The notes under the pieces: generated by a model | What the model saw: only the letters and a program-made list of their open reading frames with translations | The model's database searches: none | Told to the model about the DNA's origin: nothing | Shown: positions 1 through 8,110 of the stretch, piece after piece | Numbering within the stretch: position 1 is the stretch's first letter | How the letters are laid out: each line of letters starts with the position of its first letter | DNA from: an uncultured Marinobacter sp. | Lineage (GTDB): Bacteria; Pseudomonadota; Gammaproteobacteria; Pseudomonadales; Oleiphilaceae | Assembly: GCA_913057975.1 (NCBI GenBank) | Contig: CAJXOQ010000017.1 | Span: 1 to 35,323, forward strand | Direction of reading: 5' to 3' | DNA: 35,323 nt | Made by a program: the position numbers and the translations under genes

Positions 1-1
1 A

Positions 2-829
2 AGCCCGTTCAGCAGCTGGCTAAAGGACTACCGAGAGGACAAGCAGAGCTTTGCATCGATGACTGACCGTCTGTTTGGTCAGTGGCAGGAACTGCTTAAC
101 AGTGCCCAGGAGGAGTTTGAGGGGCACCTGATGATTGTCCACGAAGCCCTCGCGGATGCGGAGGTGGTTTATCTGTTTATCCTGGAAAACGACAGTGCCA
201 TGCGTTTTGATGCCCAGCAAACATTGGACGCGACTGACATCCTGAGCCTGTCACGGCTGAATCTGGCGGTGCGCGTGGAATTGGACGACTGGCTGGGTGA
301 CAACCCCGGCGAAAACTACCTTACACTGGTCCACGCCCGTGGTTCCGGCGAGGGGGGCGATCTGTTCATCAAGCTGTGCGGTTTCACCAATCAGGTGGAC
401 GTGGAGAAGGAAACGCTGACGTTTATGGATGCGGTAGAGGCGTTTGCCAAGTCTTCAGAGCCTGAAGAAGCGGGCAAGATTCGTGCGCGGGCCTATGAGT
501 TCTCGAAGGAGCAGCATGCGTTGGGTGAGCCGGTGGCCATAGAGGCATTGTCAGGCTACCTGGATGAGAACGAGCCTCAGCGTTTCAAGGAGTTTGCCAG
601 TGAGACTGCCGAGCTGCCGGAAAGCGGGGTGTTGCATCCGGATCACCGTAAGGTGAAGAAGCTTGTGCGGATTGCGGGCTCCGGTGGTGGTATGAGTGTG
701 TCGTTCTCTTCGGATCTGGTGAATCAGGCGGTTTACTATGACCGTGACAACGACGCACTGACGATTACACGGTTGCCCAAGGCGTTGCGGGAGCAGCTGC
801 AGCGTTATCTTGAAGGCCGGGAGGAGTAG
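2..829 (+). CDS. yejK: Nucleoid-associated protein YejK/NdpA family (5' end cut by window)
   Basis: The reading frame is open from base 2 with no stop before the ATG at 59, so the gene begins upstream of the window and only the last ~275 codons are here. YejK/NdpA proteins are usually about 335 residues. The segment resembling VARIDLTEW (here VRVELDDW) and the C-terminal patch KLVRIAGSGGGMSVSF, followed by LREQLQRYL, match my memory of E. coli YejK. The family is nucleoid-associated and binds DNA; its precise role is poorly understood. The ATG at 59 lies inside the frame and has no good ribosome binding site, so it is not the start. The next gene converges from the right. Confidence 0.85.
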   Translation, partial: SPFSSWLKDYREDKQSFASMTDRLFGQWQELLNSAQEEFEGHLMIVHEALADAEVVYLFILENDSAMRFDAQQTLDATDILSLSRLNLAVRVELDDWLGDNPGENYLTLVHARGSGEGGDLFIKLCGFTNQVDVEKETLTFMDAVEAFAKSSEPEEAGKIRARAYEFSKEQHALGEPVAIEALSGYLDENEPQRFKEFASETAELPESGVLHPDHRKVKKLVRIAGSGGGMSVSFSSDLVNQAVYYDRDNDALTITRLPKALREQLQRYLEGREE

Positions 830-1007
830 CAGCTCACTGACCTGATGACTTTGGGGGCTGGCCCTTTAGACTGAGAACTCTTGGGGCTGGTCCCGCCATG
901 GGGTAGCATTTTCTTCTGGAAAAAGAACTCGCTGCGCTCGGACACCTTTTTCCCTGCACAAACGCACCCCCACCCACCTGCCTCGGCGTGCTTTCGGTGA
1001 TGCCTTC
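830..1007. other. Convergent intergenic region with short direct repeat and hairpin
   Basis: This gap lies between the convergent yejK-like and SDR genes and I see no gene in it. It holds an imperfect 14-base direct repeat (851-864 and 881-894, TTGGGGGCTGGCCC versus TTGGGGCTGGTCCC). It also has a possible hairpin with an 8-bp stem (918-925, GGAAAAAG, pairing with 946-953, CTTTTTCC). The T-run inside the right arm could make it a weak terminator, but the loop is 20 bases, so this is tentative. The 12-mer TCCCGCCATGGG at 891-902 also occurs at the edge of the structured repeat near 22939, which may be chance. Confidence 0.3.
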
Positions 1008-1775
1008 TTAACAAATGGTTTCGCCGCCGTCGGCTACGATGACCTGTCCGGTGACGTAGGCACTCGCCTTTGTTGACAGGAAGACGGCCAGGCCGGCGAT
1101 GTCTACCGGGTCACCGATTCTGCGCAGCGGGGTTTTGTCTTCGGCGCGTTTGACGCGGACCGGGTCTTCCCACAGGGCTTTGGCGAAGTCAGTTTTGATC
1201 AGACCGGGGGCAATGCTGTTCACTCGAATGCCCTTTGGCCCCCACTCCACTGCCAGATTCCGGGCCAGCGCTGCTTCGGCGGCCTTGGATACGCCGTAGG
1301 TACCGATGGTGGTATTGCCACGGATTCCGGCGATGCTGGACAGAAGAACAACTGCACCTTCACCTTTCTCGGCCATCTGCGGCAGCACCATGTTGGTGAG
1401 CCAGAAGGTGCCTTTGACGTTGGTGTCCATGATCTTGTCCCAGGCTTCGTCGGTCATTTCGGCGGTGGTGCCGTAGACCGGGTTGGTGGCGGCATTGCAC
1501 ACCAGCACATCGATGGAACCCCAGGCTTCGTTGGTTTTATCAACCAGGTTCTGTAACTCTTCCTTCTTACCCACATGGCAAGGAATGGCAATGGCTTCGT
1601 AGCCTTGCTCTTTCAATTCATTGGCAACCTGTTCACAGGCATCGGCCTTGCGACTGGAGATCACGACTTTGGCACCCAGGCGAGCCATTTCTTCGGCGAT
1701 GGAACGGCCGATGCCTTTGGTGGAACCGGTGATCAGGGCGACTTTTCCGGTCATATCAAAAAGCGGATTTACCAT
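1008..1775 (-). CDS. SDR-family NAD(P)-dependent oxidoreductase (beta-hydroxyacyl type)
   Basis: A classical short-chain dehydrogenase/reductase of 255 residues, the usual length. The Rossmann glycine motif GSTKGIG is near the N-terminus, NAAT follows about residue 90, and the catalytic YGVSK (Tyr and Lys) is near residue 160. The C-terminus ADGGETIC fits the family. It probably oxidises or reduces a hydroxy/keto group on an acyl chain, because it lies downstream of an acyl-CoA dehydrogenase on the same strand. The frame stays open far upstream through a non-coding repeat, so start choice matters. Two adjacent ATGs (1778 and 1775) follow GAGGA. I prefer 1775, 7 bases after AGGA. Substrate unknown. 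Confidence 0.85.
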   Translation of the reverse strand: MVNPLFDMTGKVALITGSTKGIGRSIAEEMARLGAKVVISSRKADACEQVANELKEQGYEAIAIPCHVGKKEELQNLVDKTNEAWGSIDVLVCNAATNPVYGTTAEMTDEAWDKIMDTNVKGTFWLTNMVLPQMAEKGEGAVVLLSSIAGIRGNTTIGTYGVSKAAEAALARNLAVEWGPKGIRVNSIAPGLIKTDFAKALWEDPVRVKRAEDKTPLRRIGDPVDIAGLAVFLSTKASAYVTGQVIVADGGETIC

Positions 1776-1802
1776 CATTCGATCCTCATGCACTGAAGCA
1801 TG

Positions 1803-1914
1803 GGAGTGGCCGTGGTGGTGTCCTTCCGGGACTGTGCAAAACAGGGATGTTTTGCTCAAGCCTACATGGACGTATTCACGGCGTGTCCCGGAAGGACACC
1901 ACCACGGCCGCTCT
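1803..1914 (+). repeat. Structured repeat copy 1: long stem enclosing two GGA-loop hairpins
   Basis: A perfect 25-base inverted repeat (1808-1832 with 1885-1909) extends to about 30 bp with GT wobbles. Inside it are two smaller hairpins. The first is a 7-bp stem (1836-1842 with 1849-1855) with hexaloop AGGGAT at 1843-1848. The second is TAC-ATGGAC-GTA at 1863-1874 within an outer GCC/GGC pair (1860-1862 with 1880-1882). The layout is a three-way junction. It lies between the acyl-CoA dehydrogenase and SDR genes, which are read leftward, so the GGA loops are on the antisense strand. A second copy with different stem sequence lies near 22849. There are no transposase or mobile-element ends. Confidence 0.75.
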
Positions 1915-1938
1915 CCCCCTGATTCAGAGGTTGTCGTA

Positions 1939-3141
1939 TTAGCGGTATTGGCGAAGTTCGATCTTGGCAACAGAATCCAGATGCACCTCATCCGGCCCGT
2001 CCGCCAGCCGCAACGTCCGCACCTTGGCCCAGGCTTCGGCCAGGAAGGTATCCTGAGACACACCCGCGCCACCGTGAACCTGAATGGCGCGATCCAGCAC
2101 CTTCAGCGCCATGCTCGGTGCGATCACCTTGATCATCGCAATCTCCTGACGAGCCACCTTATTACCAACGGTGTCCATCATGTGCGCCGCTTTCAGGGTC
2201 ATCAGCCGAGCCTGCTCAATTTCCATGCGACTGCGGGCAATATCCTTGCGAATGGAATCGAAACTCGATAGCGGCTTACCGAAAGCCTCGCGGGCATTGG
2301 CGCGCTTGCACATCAGTTCGAGCGCACGTTCGGCAACCCCGATGGTGCGCATACAGTGATGAATACGGCCAGGCCCAAGGCGGCCCTGGGCAATTTCAAA
2401 ACCACGGCCCTCACCCAACAGAATGTTGTCCACCGGCACCCGCACATTGTCATACTGAATCTCAGCGTGACCGTGAGGGGCATGGTCATAGCCAAACACC
2501 GTCAGCGGGCGGATCATCTTCACGCCCGGCGTGTCCAGCGGCACCAGAATCATCGACTGCTGCTTGTGCTTCTCAGCTCCCGGATCGGTCTTGCCCATGA
2601 CAATGGCGATTTTAGAGGTGGTGGTCATGGCACCTGACGACCACCACTTGCGGCCATTGATCACATACTCATCGCCTTCGCGACGGATTTCACAGGCGAT
2701 ATTGGTGGCATCGGAAGAGGCCACGTCAGGCTCGGTCATGGAGAAACAGGAACGGATTTCGCCATCAAGCAGGGGCTTCAGCCACTTGTCCTGCTGCTCT
2801 TTGTTGCCGTAGCGGGCGATGGTTTCCATGTTGCCGGTGTCCGGCGCGGAGCAGTTGAACACCTCCGGCGCCATGGCCGAGCGCCCCATGACTTCACACA
2901 GATGGGCGTACTCATAGTTGGTCAGACCGGCGCCGAATTCACTGTCGGGCAGGAACAGGTTCCACAGCCCCGCGGCTTTCGCCTTGACCTTCAACTCCTC
3001 GACGATCGGTACCGGCGCCCAGCGATTCTTCGCCTGCTCGACCTGTTCATGGTGCTTGTGCTCATTCGGGTAAATATGGGCGTCCATGAATTCGTGAAGC
3101 TGTGCCTGCAGTTTTTTGGCTTTATCAGACAGCTCAAACAT
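1939..3141 (-). CDS. Acyl-CoA dehydrogenase, ACAD10/11-like subgroup
   Basis: A full-length 400-residue flavoprotein dehydrogenase that would introduce a 2,3 double bond into an acyl-CoA. The N-terminal helical domain is followed by [15 protein letters not shown] (FAD/substrate binding), INGRKWW, and the C-terminal helical domain with HGGAGVSQD. Near the end [10 protein letters not shown] places Asp381 where MCAD has its catalytic glutamate (YEGT). I recall the same ADGPDEVH pattern in ACAD10/11-type enzymes, so it is a subgroup feature rather than damage. The start has GAGGT 8 bases upstream. It is followed downstream by the structured repeat and then an SDR; upstream, 24 bases away, is a thioesterase. 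It is likely part of a leftward catabolic operon. Confidence 0.92.
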   Translation of the reverse strand: MFELSDKAKKLQAQLHEFMDAHIYPNEHKHHEQVEQAKNRWAPVPIVEELKVKAKAAGLWNLFLPDSEFGAGLTNYEYAHLCEVMGRSAMAPEVFNCSAPDTGNMETIARYGNKEQQDKWLKPLLDGEIRSCFSMTEPDVASSDATNIACEIRREGDEYVINGRKWWSSGAMTTTSKIAIVMGKTDPGAEKHKQQSMILVPLDTPGVKMIRPLTVFGYDHAPHGHAEIQYDNVRVPVDNILLGEGRGFEIAQGRLGPGRIHHCMRTIGVAERALELMCKRANAREAFGKPLSSFDSIRKDIARSRMEIEQARLMTLKAAHMMDTVGNKVARQEIAMIKVIAPSMALKVLDRAIQVHGGAGVSQDTFLAEAWAKVRTLRLADGPDEVHLDSVAKIELRQYR

Positions 3142-3165
3142 TCCAGTACCTCATTGGTTGAAGGA

Positions 3166-3606
3166 TCAGATTGGCACGCCTTCTGGTTTCTCACTCCCGG
3201 AGCGAATGCGGAAGGTGCCTTCGGCGATGGCCAGGAGATTCCCCTTGTCGTCGTGAACCTCTCCGGTGCTGTTAAAAATTCGGGTGCCGCCGGCCCGTTT
3301 GCGGCCGGTGACCCGGATAGTTCCACCGGAACACTGCCCGGTGAACGTTGTCGTCAGCGACAGGGTAATGGCTTTGCGTATCCGGCCGGGATACGGACAG
3401 TAGGTGCCGGCCTCGGCCATTGCGATATCCAGCAGCGAGGTCAACACACCGCCGTGAATCACGCCGCCCAGATTAAGGTGGCAGGGCTGCAGTTCCAGGC
3501 CAATCACCGCTTCGTTCTCCTCCCAGGACACCTGGTGATACCCCAGCAGATTGTGAAATCCTGGCAGGTCCTGGCCACCACGAATATGCAGGCTGTCTTC
3601 ACTCAT
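3166..3606 (-). CDS. PaaI-type hotdog-fold acyl-CoA thioesterase
   Basis: A 146-residue single hotdog-domain protein. The segment HLNLGGVIHGGVLTSLLD matches the PaaI/YbgC-like thioesterase signature, with the conserved HGG loop and the following acidic residue. Such enzymes hydrolyse acyl-CoA esters, often releasing CoA trapped in dead-end intermediates of aromatic or fatty acid catabolism. Its ATG overlaps the stop of the upstream SDR by one base (TAATG), a sign of translational coupling. The stop lies 24 bases before the acyl-CoA dehydrogenase. Substrate is not deducible; a housekeeping role for the surrounding CoA pathway is the simplest reading. Confidence 0.85.
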   Translation of the reverse strand: MSEDSLHIRGGQDLPGFHNLLGYHQVSWEENEAVIGLELQPCHLNLGGVIHGGVLTSLLDIAMAEAGTYCPYPGRIRKAITLSLTTTFTGQCSGGTIRVTGRKRAGGTRIFNSTGEVHDDKGNLLAIAEGTFRIRSGSEKPEGVPI

Positions 3607-4400
3607 TACACTTTCATTCCAGGCAGGTTCAGAGAAGCGGTGTTGCCGCCGTCTACGGGCAAAGACTGGCCAGTGATGTAGCTGGCGTCATCACTGGCCA
3701 GGAACAGAATGGCGGCGGCAATTTCTTCCGGCGCACCATAGCGCCGCAATTCACACCGTGATCCAAGCTTATGGGCTTTCTCATTGGCGCGGGCATAGTC
3801 AAAAACAGCCTGGGTCATGCCGGTTTCCACCAGCCCCGGGCACACCGCATTCACGCGTACATTGTCGTTACCCAGATCGCAGGCAGCAGTCATGGTGAGG
3901 TTAACCACACCAGCCTTGGACGCGCTGTAAGCGTTACCACCGGCACCAGAGCGAAGACCGGCCACCGAGGCGGTATTAACAATCGAGCCCAGCTTGCGGG
4001 CCTGCATGTGGGGCGCGACATGCTTTATAAACAGCATGGTGCCAATCAGGTTCACCGCCAGCACCTGTTCCCATTCACCCCGGTCGTTACCGGTAATATC
4101 GGGGTGACCACCACTGGTGCTGGCGATGCCGGCAACGTTACACAACACGTCAATGCGACCGAAGGTCGAGACAGTTTCGCCCACCAGTGCGCTGACCTGC
4201 TCCTCATCAGCCACGTCTCCAATGCGACGCAGGGTTTCCGCTCCCTCGGGCATCAGGCCCTCGGTATCCAGCAGGCCCGCTTCGGACATATCCATCATCA
4301 CCACCTGTGCGCCCTCCCGCGCCAGGCGAACCGCCGTGGCCCTGCCGATACCACTGCCGGCCCCGGTGACGATGGCTACCCGCTTGTCGAAACGCCCCAT
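3606..4400 (-). CDS. SDR-family oxidoreductase, first gene of the leftward acyl-CoA operon
   Basis: A 264-residue classical SDR with TGAGSGIG at residues ~12-19, CNVAG near 87, NTAS, catalytic YSASK near 158, and the C-terminal block ITGQSLPVDGG. It would act as an NAD(P)H-dependent alcohol/ketone oxidoreductase, plausibly a 3-hydroxyacyl-CoA dehydrogenase step given its neighbours. The start is well supported: AAGGAG lies 7 bases before the ATG. It is the promoter-proximal gene of the run SDR, thioesterase, acyl-CoA dehydrogenase, SDR, and is divergent from an acyl-CoA ligase, so both directions probably share control from 4401-4540. It is clearly a different paralogue from the SDR at 1008-1775. 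Confidence 0.88.
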   Translation of the reverse strand: MGRFDKRVAIVTGAGSGIGRATAVRLAREGAQVVMMDMSEAGLLDTEGLMPEGAETLRRIGDVADEEQVSALVGETVSTFGRIDVLCNVAGIASTSGGHPDITGNDRGEWEQVLAVNLIGTMLFIKHVAPHMQARKLGSIVNTASVAGLRSGAGGNAYSASKAGVVNLTMTAACDLGNDNVRVNAVCPGLVETGMTQAVFDYARANEKAHKLGSRCELRRYGAPEEIAAAILFLASDDASYITGQSLPVDGGNTASLNLPGMKV

Positions 4401-4540
4401 GCCGATGCTCCTTTTTATAGTTTGTTGCGTCGTCGCGAATTCACCTTCTACTGTAATTTGTCACGCCTTCCGGTTTTGAGTCAATATATTCGGAAGTAAA
4501 TTTCACTAGATAAAACACCAGAACTACAATTGGCGAAAAA
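4401..4540. promoter_or_regulatory. Divergent promoter region with spaced inverted repeat
   Basis: This is a 140-base AT-rich gap between the divergent SDR and acyl-CoA ligase genes. It contains CTTCCG at 4467-4472 and its inverse CGGAAG at 4491-4496, separated by 18 bases around TCAATATATT. This could be an operator for a dimeric regulator such as a TetR-type protein, but no regulator gene lies nearby and the arms are short. I could not pick clear -35/-10 pairs. Confidence 0.3.
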
Positions 4541-6127
4541 ATGAAAAACACGCAGCACATGCCCGTCTATGCCCCCACCGATCCCGATGAGTCCATGGAC
4601 GCCATTGGCCAACGCATCCAGCACCTCGCCCTCGAACGCCCGGACCATATCGCACTCATCGATGGGGAGACCCAACTCAACTGGCAGGCGCTTGTCAGGC
4701 GAGCCAACCGCATCGCCAACCGGCTGCGATCCGCCGGTCTGAAACAAGGTGACGCCGTAGCGGGTTTGTCAGAAAACAGCATCCATTATGTTGCTCTGTA
4801 CCTGGGGACGTTGGTGGCCGGCGGTTGCATGGTGCCGCTTTCAGGCATGGCGAGTGGCAGCAGCCTGGCACTGATGCTGAATGACTGCAGAGCCCGCTTC
4901 CTGTTTGTTTCCAAGAAGAACATCGAGCTGTTTGAAGGCATTGCCGACAAGCTCGATACGCTCGGGCGCGATCAATGTATAGGGCTCGACGGCCACAGCC
5001 CGGGAATACGTCAGGATCTTGAGTCCTGGCTGGGCGATATTGGCGCGGAGGCGCGCCCGGCCACGGTCACCCTGGATGATCCGTTCAATGTCATTTACAG
5101 CTCGGGCACGACCGGCACCCCCAAGGGCATTCTTCACGATTACCGTTTCCGCCAGCGCCAGATGGTCCGAATGAGTCGCTTCGGGCTTGATGGCAACGCC
5201 GTTAACCTGGTGTCCACGCCGATGTACTCCAACACCACGCTGGTGTCCGTACTGCCAACTCTGTTCTACGGCGGCACCCTGGTGCTGATGGCAAAGTTTG
5301 ATGCCCGGCGGTTCCTGGAAATGGCTGAACGCTATCGCGTGACCCATGCCATGCTGGTGCCGGTTCAGTACCAACGCATCCTCGCCGATCCGGAATTCAA
5401 TCGCTTCGACCTGTCCGCGTTCCAGCTCAAGTTGTGCACCAGCGCTCCCCTCAGGGCGGACGTCATCCGGGAAGCCATGGAGCGCTGGCCGGGCAACATC
5501 CGCGAGGTGTATGGCCTGACCGAAGGCGGCATCTCCACCAGCCTGGACTGCGCGGCCCACCCGGACAAATGGGACTCCGTGGGAAAACCCACCGAAGGCG
5601 CGGAAGTTCGGGCAATTGACGAGGAGGGCAACGAGCTGCCCCGGGGCGAGACCGGGGAGATCGTGGGCCGCGCCATCTCCATGATGCGGGGATATATCAA
5701 CCGCGAGGAACAGACCCGGGACATGCTCTGGACCAGCCCCGAGGGCCTGGTCTTCTATCGCAGCGGTGATATGGGCCGAGTCGATGAAGAAGGTTTTGTG
5801 TATATCCTGGACCGACGCAAGGACATGATCATCTCCGGCGGTTTCAACATCTACGCGGTGGATCTCGAAAAGGTACTGCTGGCCCATCCGGCCGCCGCCG
5901 ACGTTGCGGTGATTGGCATTCCCAGCGAACAATGGGGCGAAACCCCGCTGGGGCTGGTGGTGCTCAAGCCCGGCTGCACAGAGGATGAGGCGGAGATCCT
6001 CGAGTGGACCAATGGTCAACTGGGCAAGGCCCAGCGCCTGACGGCCATTGAATTCCGCCCGGAGCTGCCCCGTTCCACCATTGGCAAGGTGTTGAAGCGC
6101 GATCTGCGGGCGCCTTACTGGCCCTGA
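4541..6127 (+). CDS. AMP-dependent acyl-CoA synthetase/ligase
   Basis: A 528-residue member of the ANL adenylate-forming superfamily. It activates a carboxylic acid with ATP to an acyl-AMP and then transfers it to CoA. Visible motifs in order: P-loop YSSGTTGTPKG near residue 183, EVYGLTEGG near 322, the YRSGDMGRVDEEGFVYIL block near 405 with the hinge RRKDMIISGGFNIY, and the C-terminal PRSTIGKVLKRDLR carrying the catalytic lysine. All core motifs are intact. The ribosome binding site is weak (only GGCG ahead of an A-run), so an internal ATG at 4559 cannot be excluded. It is divergent from the beta-oxidation-like operon and 1 base from the convergent crotonase gene. A medium-chain, branched or aromatic acid substrate is possible. 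Confidence 0.9.
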   Translation: MKNTQHMPVYAPTDPDESMDAIGQRIQHLALERPDHIALIDGETQLNWQALVRRANRIANRLRSAGLKQGDAVAGLSENSIHYVALYLGTLVAGGCMVPLSGMASGSSLALMLNDCRARFLFVSKKNIELFEGIADKLDTLGRDQCIGLDGHSPGIRQDLESWLGDIGAEARPATVTLDDPFNVIYSSGTTGTPKGILHDYRFRQRQMVRMSRFGLDGNAVNLVSTPMYSNTTLVSVLPTLFYGGTLVLMAKFDARRFLEMAERYRVTHAMLVPVQYQRILADPEFNRFDLSAFQLKLCTSAPLRADVIREAMERWPGNIREVYGLTEGGISTSLDCAAHPDKWDSVGKPTEGAEVRAIDEEGNELPRGETGEIVGRAISMMRGYINREEQTRDMLWTSPEGLVFYRSGDMGRVDEEGFVYILDRRKDMIISGGFNIYAVDLEKVLLAHPAAADVAVIGIPSEQWGETPLGLVVLKPGCTEDEAEILEWTNGQLGKAQRLTAIEFRPELPRSTIGKVLKRDLRAPYWP

Positions 6128-6128
6128 A

Positions 6129-6869
6129 CTAGCCCTTGCCCATGCGCGCAAGGGCGGCCCGGCAGTCCTCCGACCGTAGTCTGTCGGCAAACACGGAGCG
6201 TTCCCTCTCAAGGGCCTCGCTCACCGCTTCCCGCCAGGGCGCCTTGATGAGGCGCTTGGTGGCCCGCAGGGCTTCCCGGGGTTTAGCCGCGAGCGCGTCA
6301 GCCTGTGCCAATGCTTCATCCACCGCCAGCCCATCATCAACCACATGACTGATCAGGCCACATTCCCTAGCTTCCTCGCCGTTCAGAGTGTCTCCCATCA
6401 GTAGCAGATCCGCAGTACGCCGGGAACCCAGATGCAACGGCATGGTCACGGTAGAAGCCGCCTCCGGCACCAGCCCCAGATCCACAAAGGCGGTTTTGAA
6501 ACGTGCGGAGCGGCCAGCGATGACGGAGTCACAATGCAACAACAGGGTAGTGCCGATCCCGATGGCAAGTCCTTCCACCGCAGCAATGATGGGCGTATCG
6601 CACACCATCAGGGCTTCGATAAAAGCCAGACCCGCAGAGGGCTTGGGATTCTTATCCGTAGCGCGGGCGCGGAAATCATCGAGATCATTGCCGGCGGTAA
6701 AAACACCACCGTCACCGCTGAGCACAATGGCATGCACGCTGGTATCTGCCGCTGCTTTGCTCACACCTTCGGCCAGCGCCCGGTACATATCGCGAGTCAA
6801 TGCGTTTTTTTTGTCCGTCCTGCTGATCACCAGGTGGGCCACACCTGGCTGATTTTGGGTGATGATCAC
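6129..6869 (-). CDS. Enoyl-CoA hydratase/isomerase (crotonase) family protein
   Basis: About 246 residues of crotonase fold. NALT, then GGVFTAGNDLDDF (oxyanion-hole region) and GLVPEAAST are recognisable. The position usually holding the first catalytic Glu of hydratases (the AxGxGxEL region) reads AIGIGTTLLL. The second, in LVPEA, is Glu. One-glutamate crotonases are typically enoyl-CoA isomerases or other variants rather than standard hydratases. I chose the GTG at 6869 because GGAGG lies 8 bases upstream. An in-frame ATG at 6884 has no ribosome binding site and would add MEAFI. It is transcribed toward the ligase, with stops 1 base apart, and divergently from the TRAP genes. Confidence 0.85.
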   Translation of the reverse strand: MIITQNQPGVAHLVISRTDKKNALTRDMYRALAEGVSKAAADTSVHAIVLSGDGGVFTAGNDLDDFRARATDKNPKPSAGLAFIEALMVCDTPIIAAVEGLAIGIGTTLLLHCDSVIAGRSARFKTAFVDLGLVPEAASTVTMPLHLGSRRTADLLLMGDTLNGEEARECGLISHVVDDGLAVDEALAQADALAAKPREALRATKRLIKAPWREAVSEALERERSVFADRLRSEDCRAALARMGKG

Positions 6870-6923
6870 GATGAATGCCTCCATGAACTAAACTTTGGTA
6901 ATGGAATATCGGCAACCATCCTA

Positions 6924-6951
6924 TTGCAAAAAGCAAAGTGTGTGATAGATT
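6924..6951 (+). promoter_or_regulatory. Candidate sigma-70 promoter for the TRAP operon
   Basis: TTGCAA at 6924-6929 and TAGATT at 6946-6951 are separated by 16 bases. They would start a transcript about 80-90 bases before dctP. The match is moderate and based only on consensus resemblance. Confidence 0.35.
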
Positions 6952-7040
6952 CAGATACACGGATTCATTCTGCAGTCACTAATTCCGCACAGTGAAATCA
7001 CAAACAGGACGTCCAACACAATAATGATCGAGGTCCAGCA

Positions 7041-8090
7041 ATGAAGATACTAACAACCGCCAGAAAAACCCTGATCACGTACGGTTCTGCCCTGACCCTG
7101 GGCCTGACCGCCGCACTGGCCAGCGCTCCGGCAGCTGCCGCTGAAGAAAGCTTTACCTGGAAGGTCCAATCCCATTGGCCTGGCTCCAGCAGTTCCTATG
7201 AAGACAGTCTGGTTCGACTCAAGACCATTCTTGAAGAGCGCACCGATGGCCGTCTGGAGCTGGAACTTTACGAAGCAGGCTCGCTGTTTAAAGCCAAGGA
7301 AATCTTCAACGCTGTCAGCCGGGGCATCCTGGAAATGGGCACCATTTCCCCGGCTTACGCCCAGGACAAGATCACCCTCGCGGGTATTGCCTCGGGCCTG
7401 CCGTTTGCCTTCCGTAATGTCTGGGAAGCCGCCTATTTCCATCAGGGCCTCGGGTTCGAACAGATGCTTCGCGATGAAGCGGCTAAACACAATGTCTATT
7501 GGGCGACTGACAAGGTCTACCCGACCGAGATGGTGGTCAAGCAGCCTATTAATAGCTGGGAAGACTTCACCAAGCTGAAAATCCGCTCCTCTGGTGCGCT
7601 GCAAAGCTTTCTGACCGACGCCGGTGCCGCTGCATCCTACATCCCGGGCAGCGAACTCTACTCCGCCCTGGACTCCGGCATTGTTGACGGTGCCCACTGG
7701 GGAGCTTCTCAGGGCGCATTCAGTATGGGCCTGTATGAAGTGGCCAAATACCACGTGCAGCCAGCACTGAACATTGCCGGCACCGACGTCATCATTGTCA
7801 GCCAGAAAGCGTTGGACAAGTTGCCCGAGGATATGCAGAACATCGTCAAGCAGGCCCTTGAGGAACAGTTCTGGTTCCGTACCAACGAGTATCAGTACAA
7901 GGAACGCATCACGCTGGCCAAGGCCATCAGCGAACACAATGTTCAGGTCAACACCTTGCCGGAGGACGTTCAGAACCGTCTGACCCAGACCGCACAGACG
8001 TTGTGGGATGAGGAAGGCAAGCGCAGCGACAACGCCCAGAAGGCGCTGGACATGCTGAAAGACTACCTGTCAGAGCTTGGTTACCTGTAA
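7041..8090 (+). CDS. dctP: TRAP transporter solute-binding protein, DctP family
   Basis: A 349-residue periplasmic protein that captures an organic acid and delivers it to the DctQM permease. The N-terminus is a Sec signal peptide: basic MKILTTARK, then a hydrophobic stretch ending in APAAAAEE with a likely cleavage after the Ala run. The body shows the DctP pattern: VQSHWP, LYEAGSLFKAKEIFNAVSRG, KIRSSG carrying the conserved Arg that usually binds the substrate carboxylate, and GIVDGAHWG. GAGG lies 7 bases before the ATG. The next genes are the small and large permease subunits. Neighbouring CoA ligase and oxidation genes suggest a carboxylic acid to be catabolised. Confidence 0.92.
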   Translation: MKILTTARKTLITYGSALTLGLTAALASAPAAAAEESFTWKVQSHWPGSSSSYEDSLVRLKTILEERTDGRLELELYEAGSLFKAKEIFNAVSRGILEMGTISPAYAQDKITLAGIASGLPFAFRNVWEAAYFHQGLGFEQMLRDEAAKHNVYWATDKVYPTEMVVKQPINSWEDFTKLKIRSSGALQSFLTDAGAAASYIPGSELYSALDSGIVDGAHWGASQGAFSMGLYEVAKYHVQPALNIAGTDVIIVSQKALDKLPEDMQNIVKQALEEQFWFRTNEYQYKERITLAKAISEHNVQVNTLPEDVQNRLTQTAQTLWDEEGKRSDNAQKALDMLKDYLSELGYL

Positions 8091-8110
8091 ACGCCTGACA
8101 CCTGAAACCG

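Noticed and set aside
830..1007. Third copy of the structured repeat
   Set aside because: Shares only the 12-mer TCCCGCCATGGG with the edge of copy 2; no GGA-loop hairpins or ACGTATT strand are present.
1803..1914. Insertion sequence or MITE interpretation of the long inverted repeat
   Set aside because: No target-site duplication was seen at the element edges, there is no transposase, and the outer arms of the two copies are unrelated in sequence, unlike mobile-element termini.
1779..2072. N-terminal extension of the SDR frame by about 98 residues
   Set aside because: The extra codons run through the structured repeat and into the acyl-CoA dehydrogenase gene. SDR homologues start at the ATG pair 1778/1775, which has a ribosome binding site.
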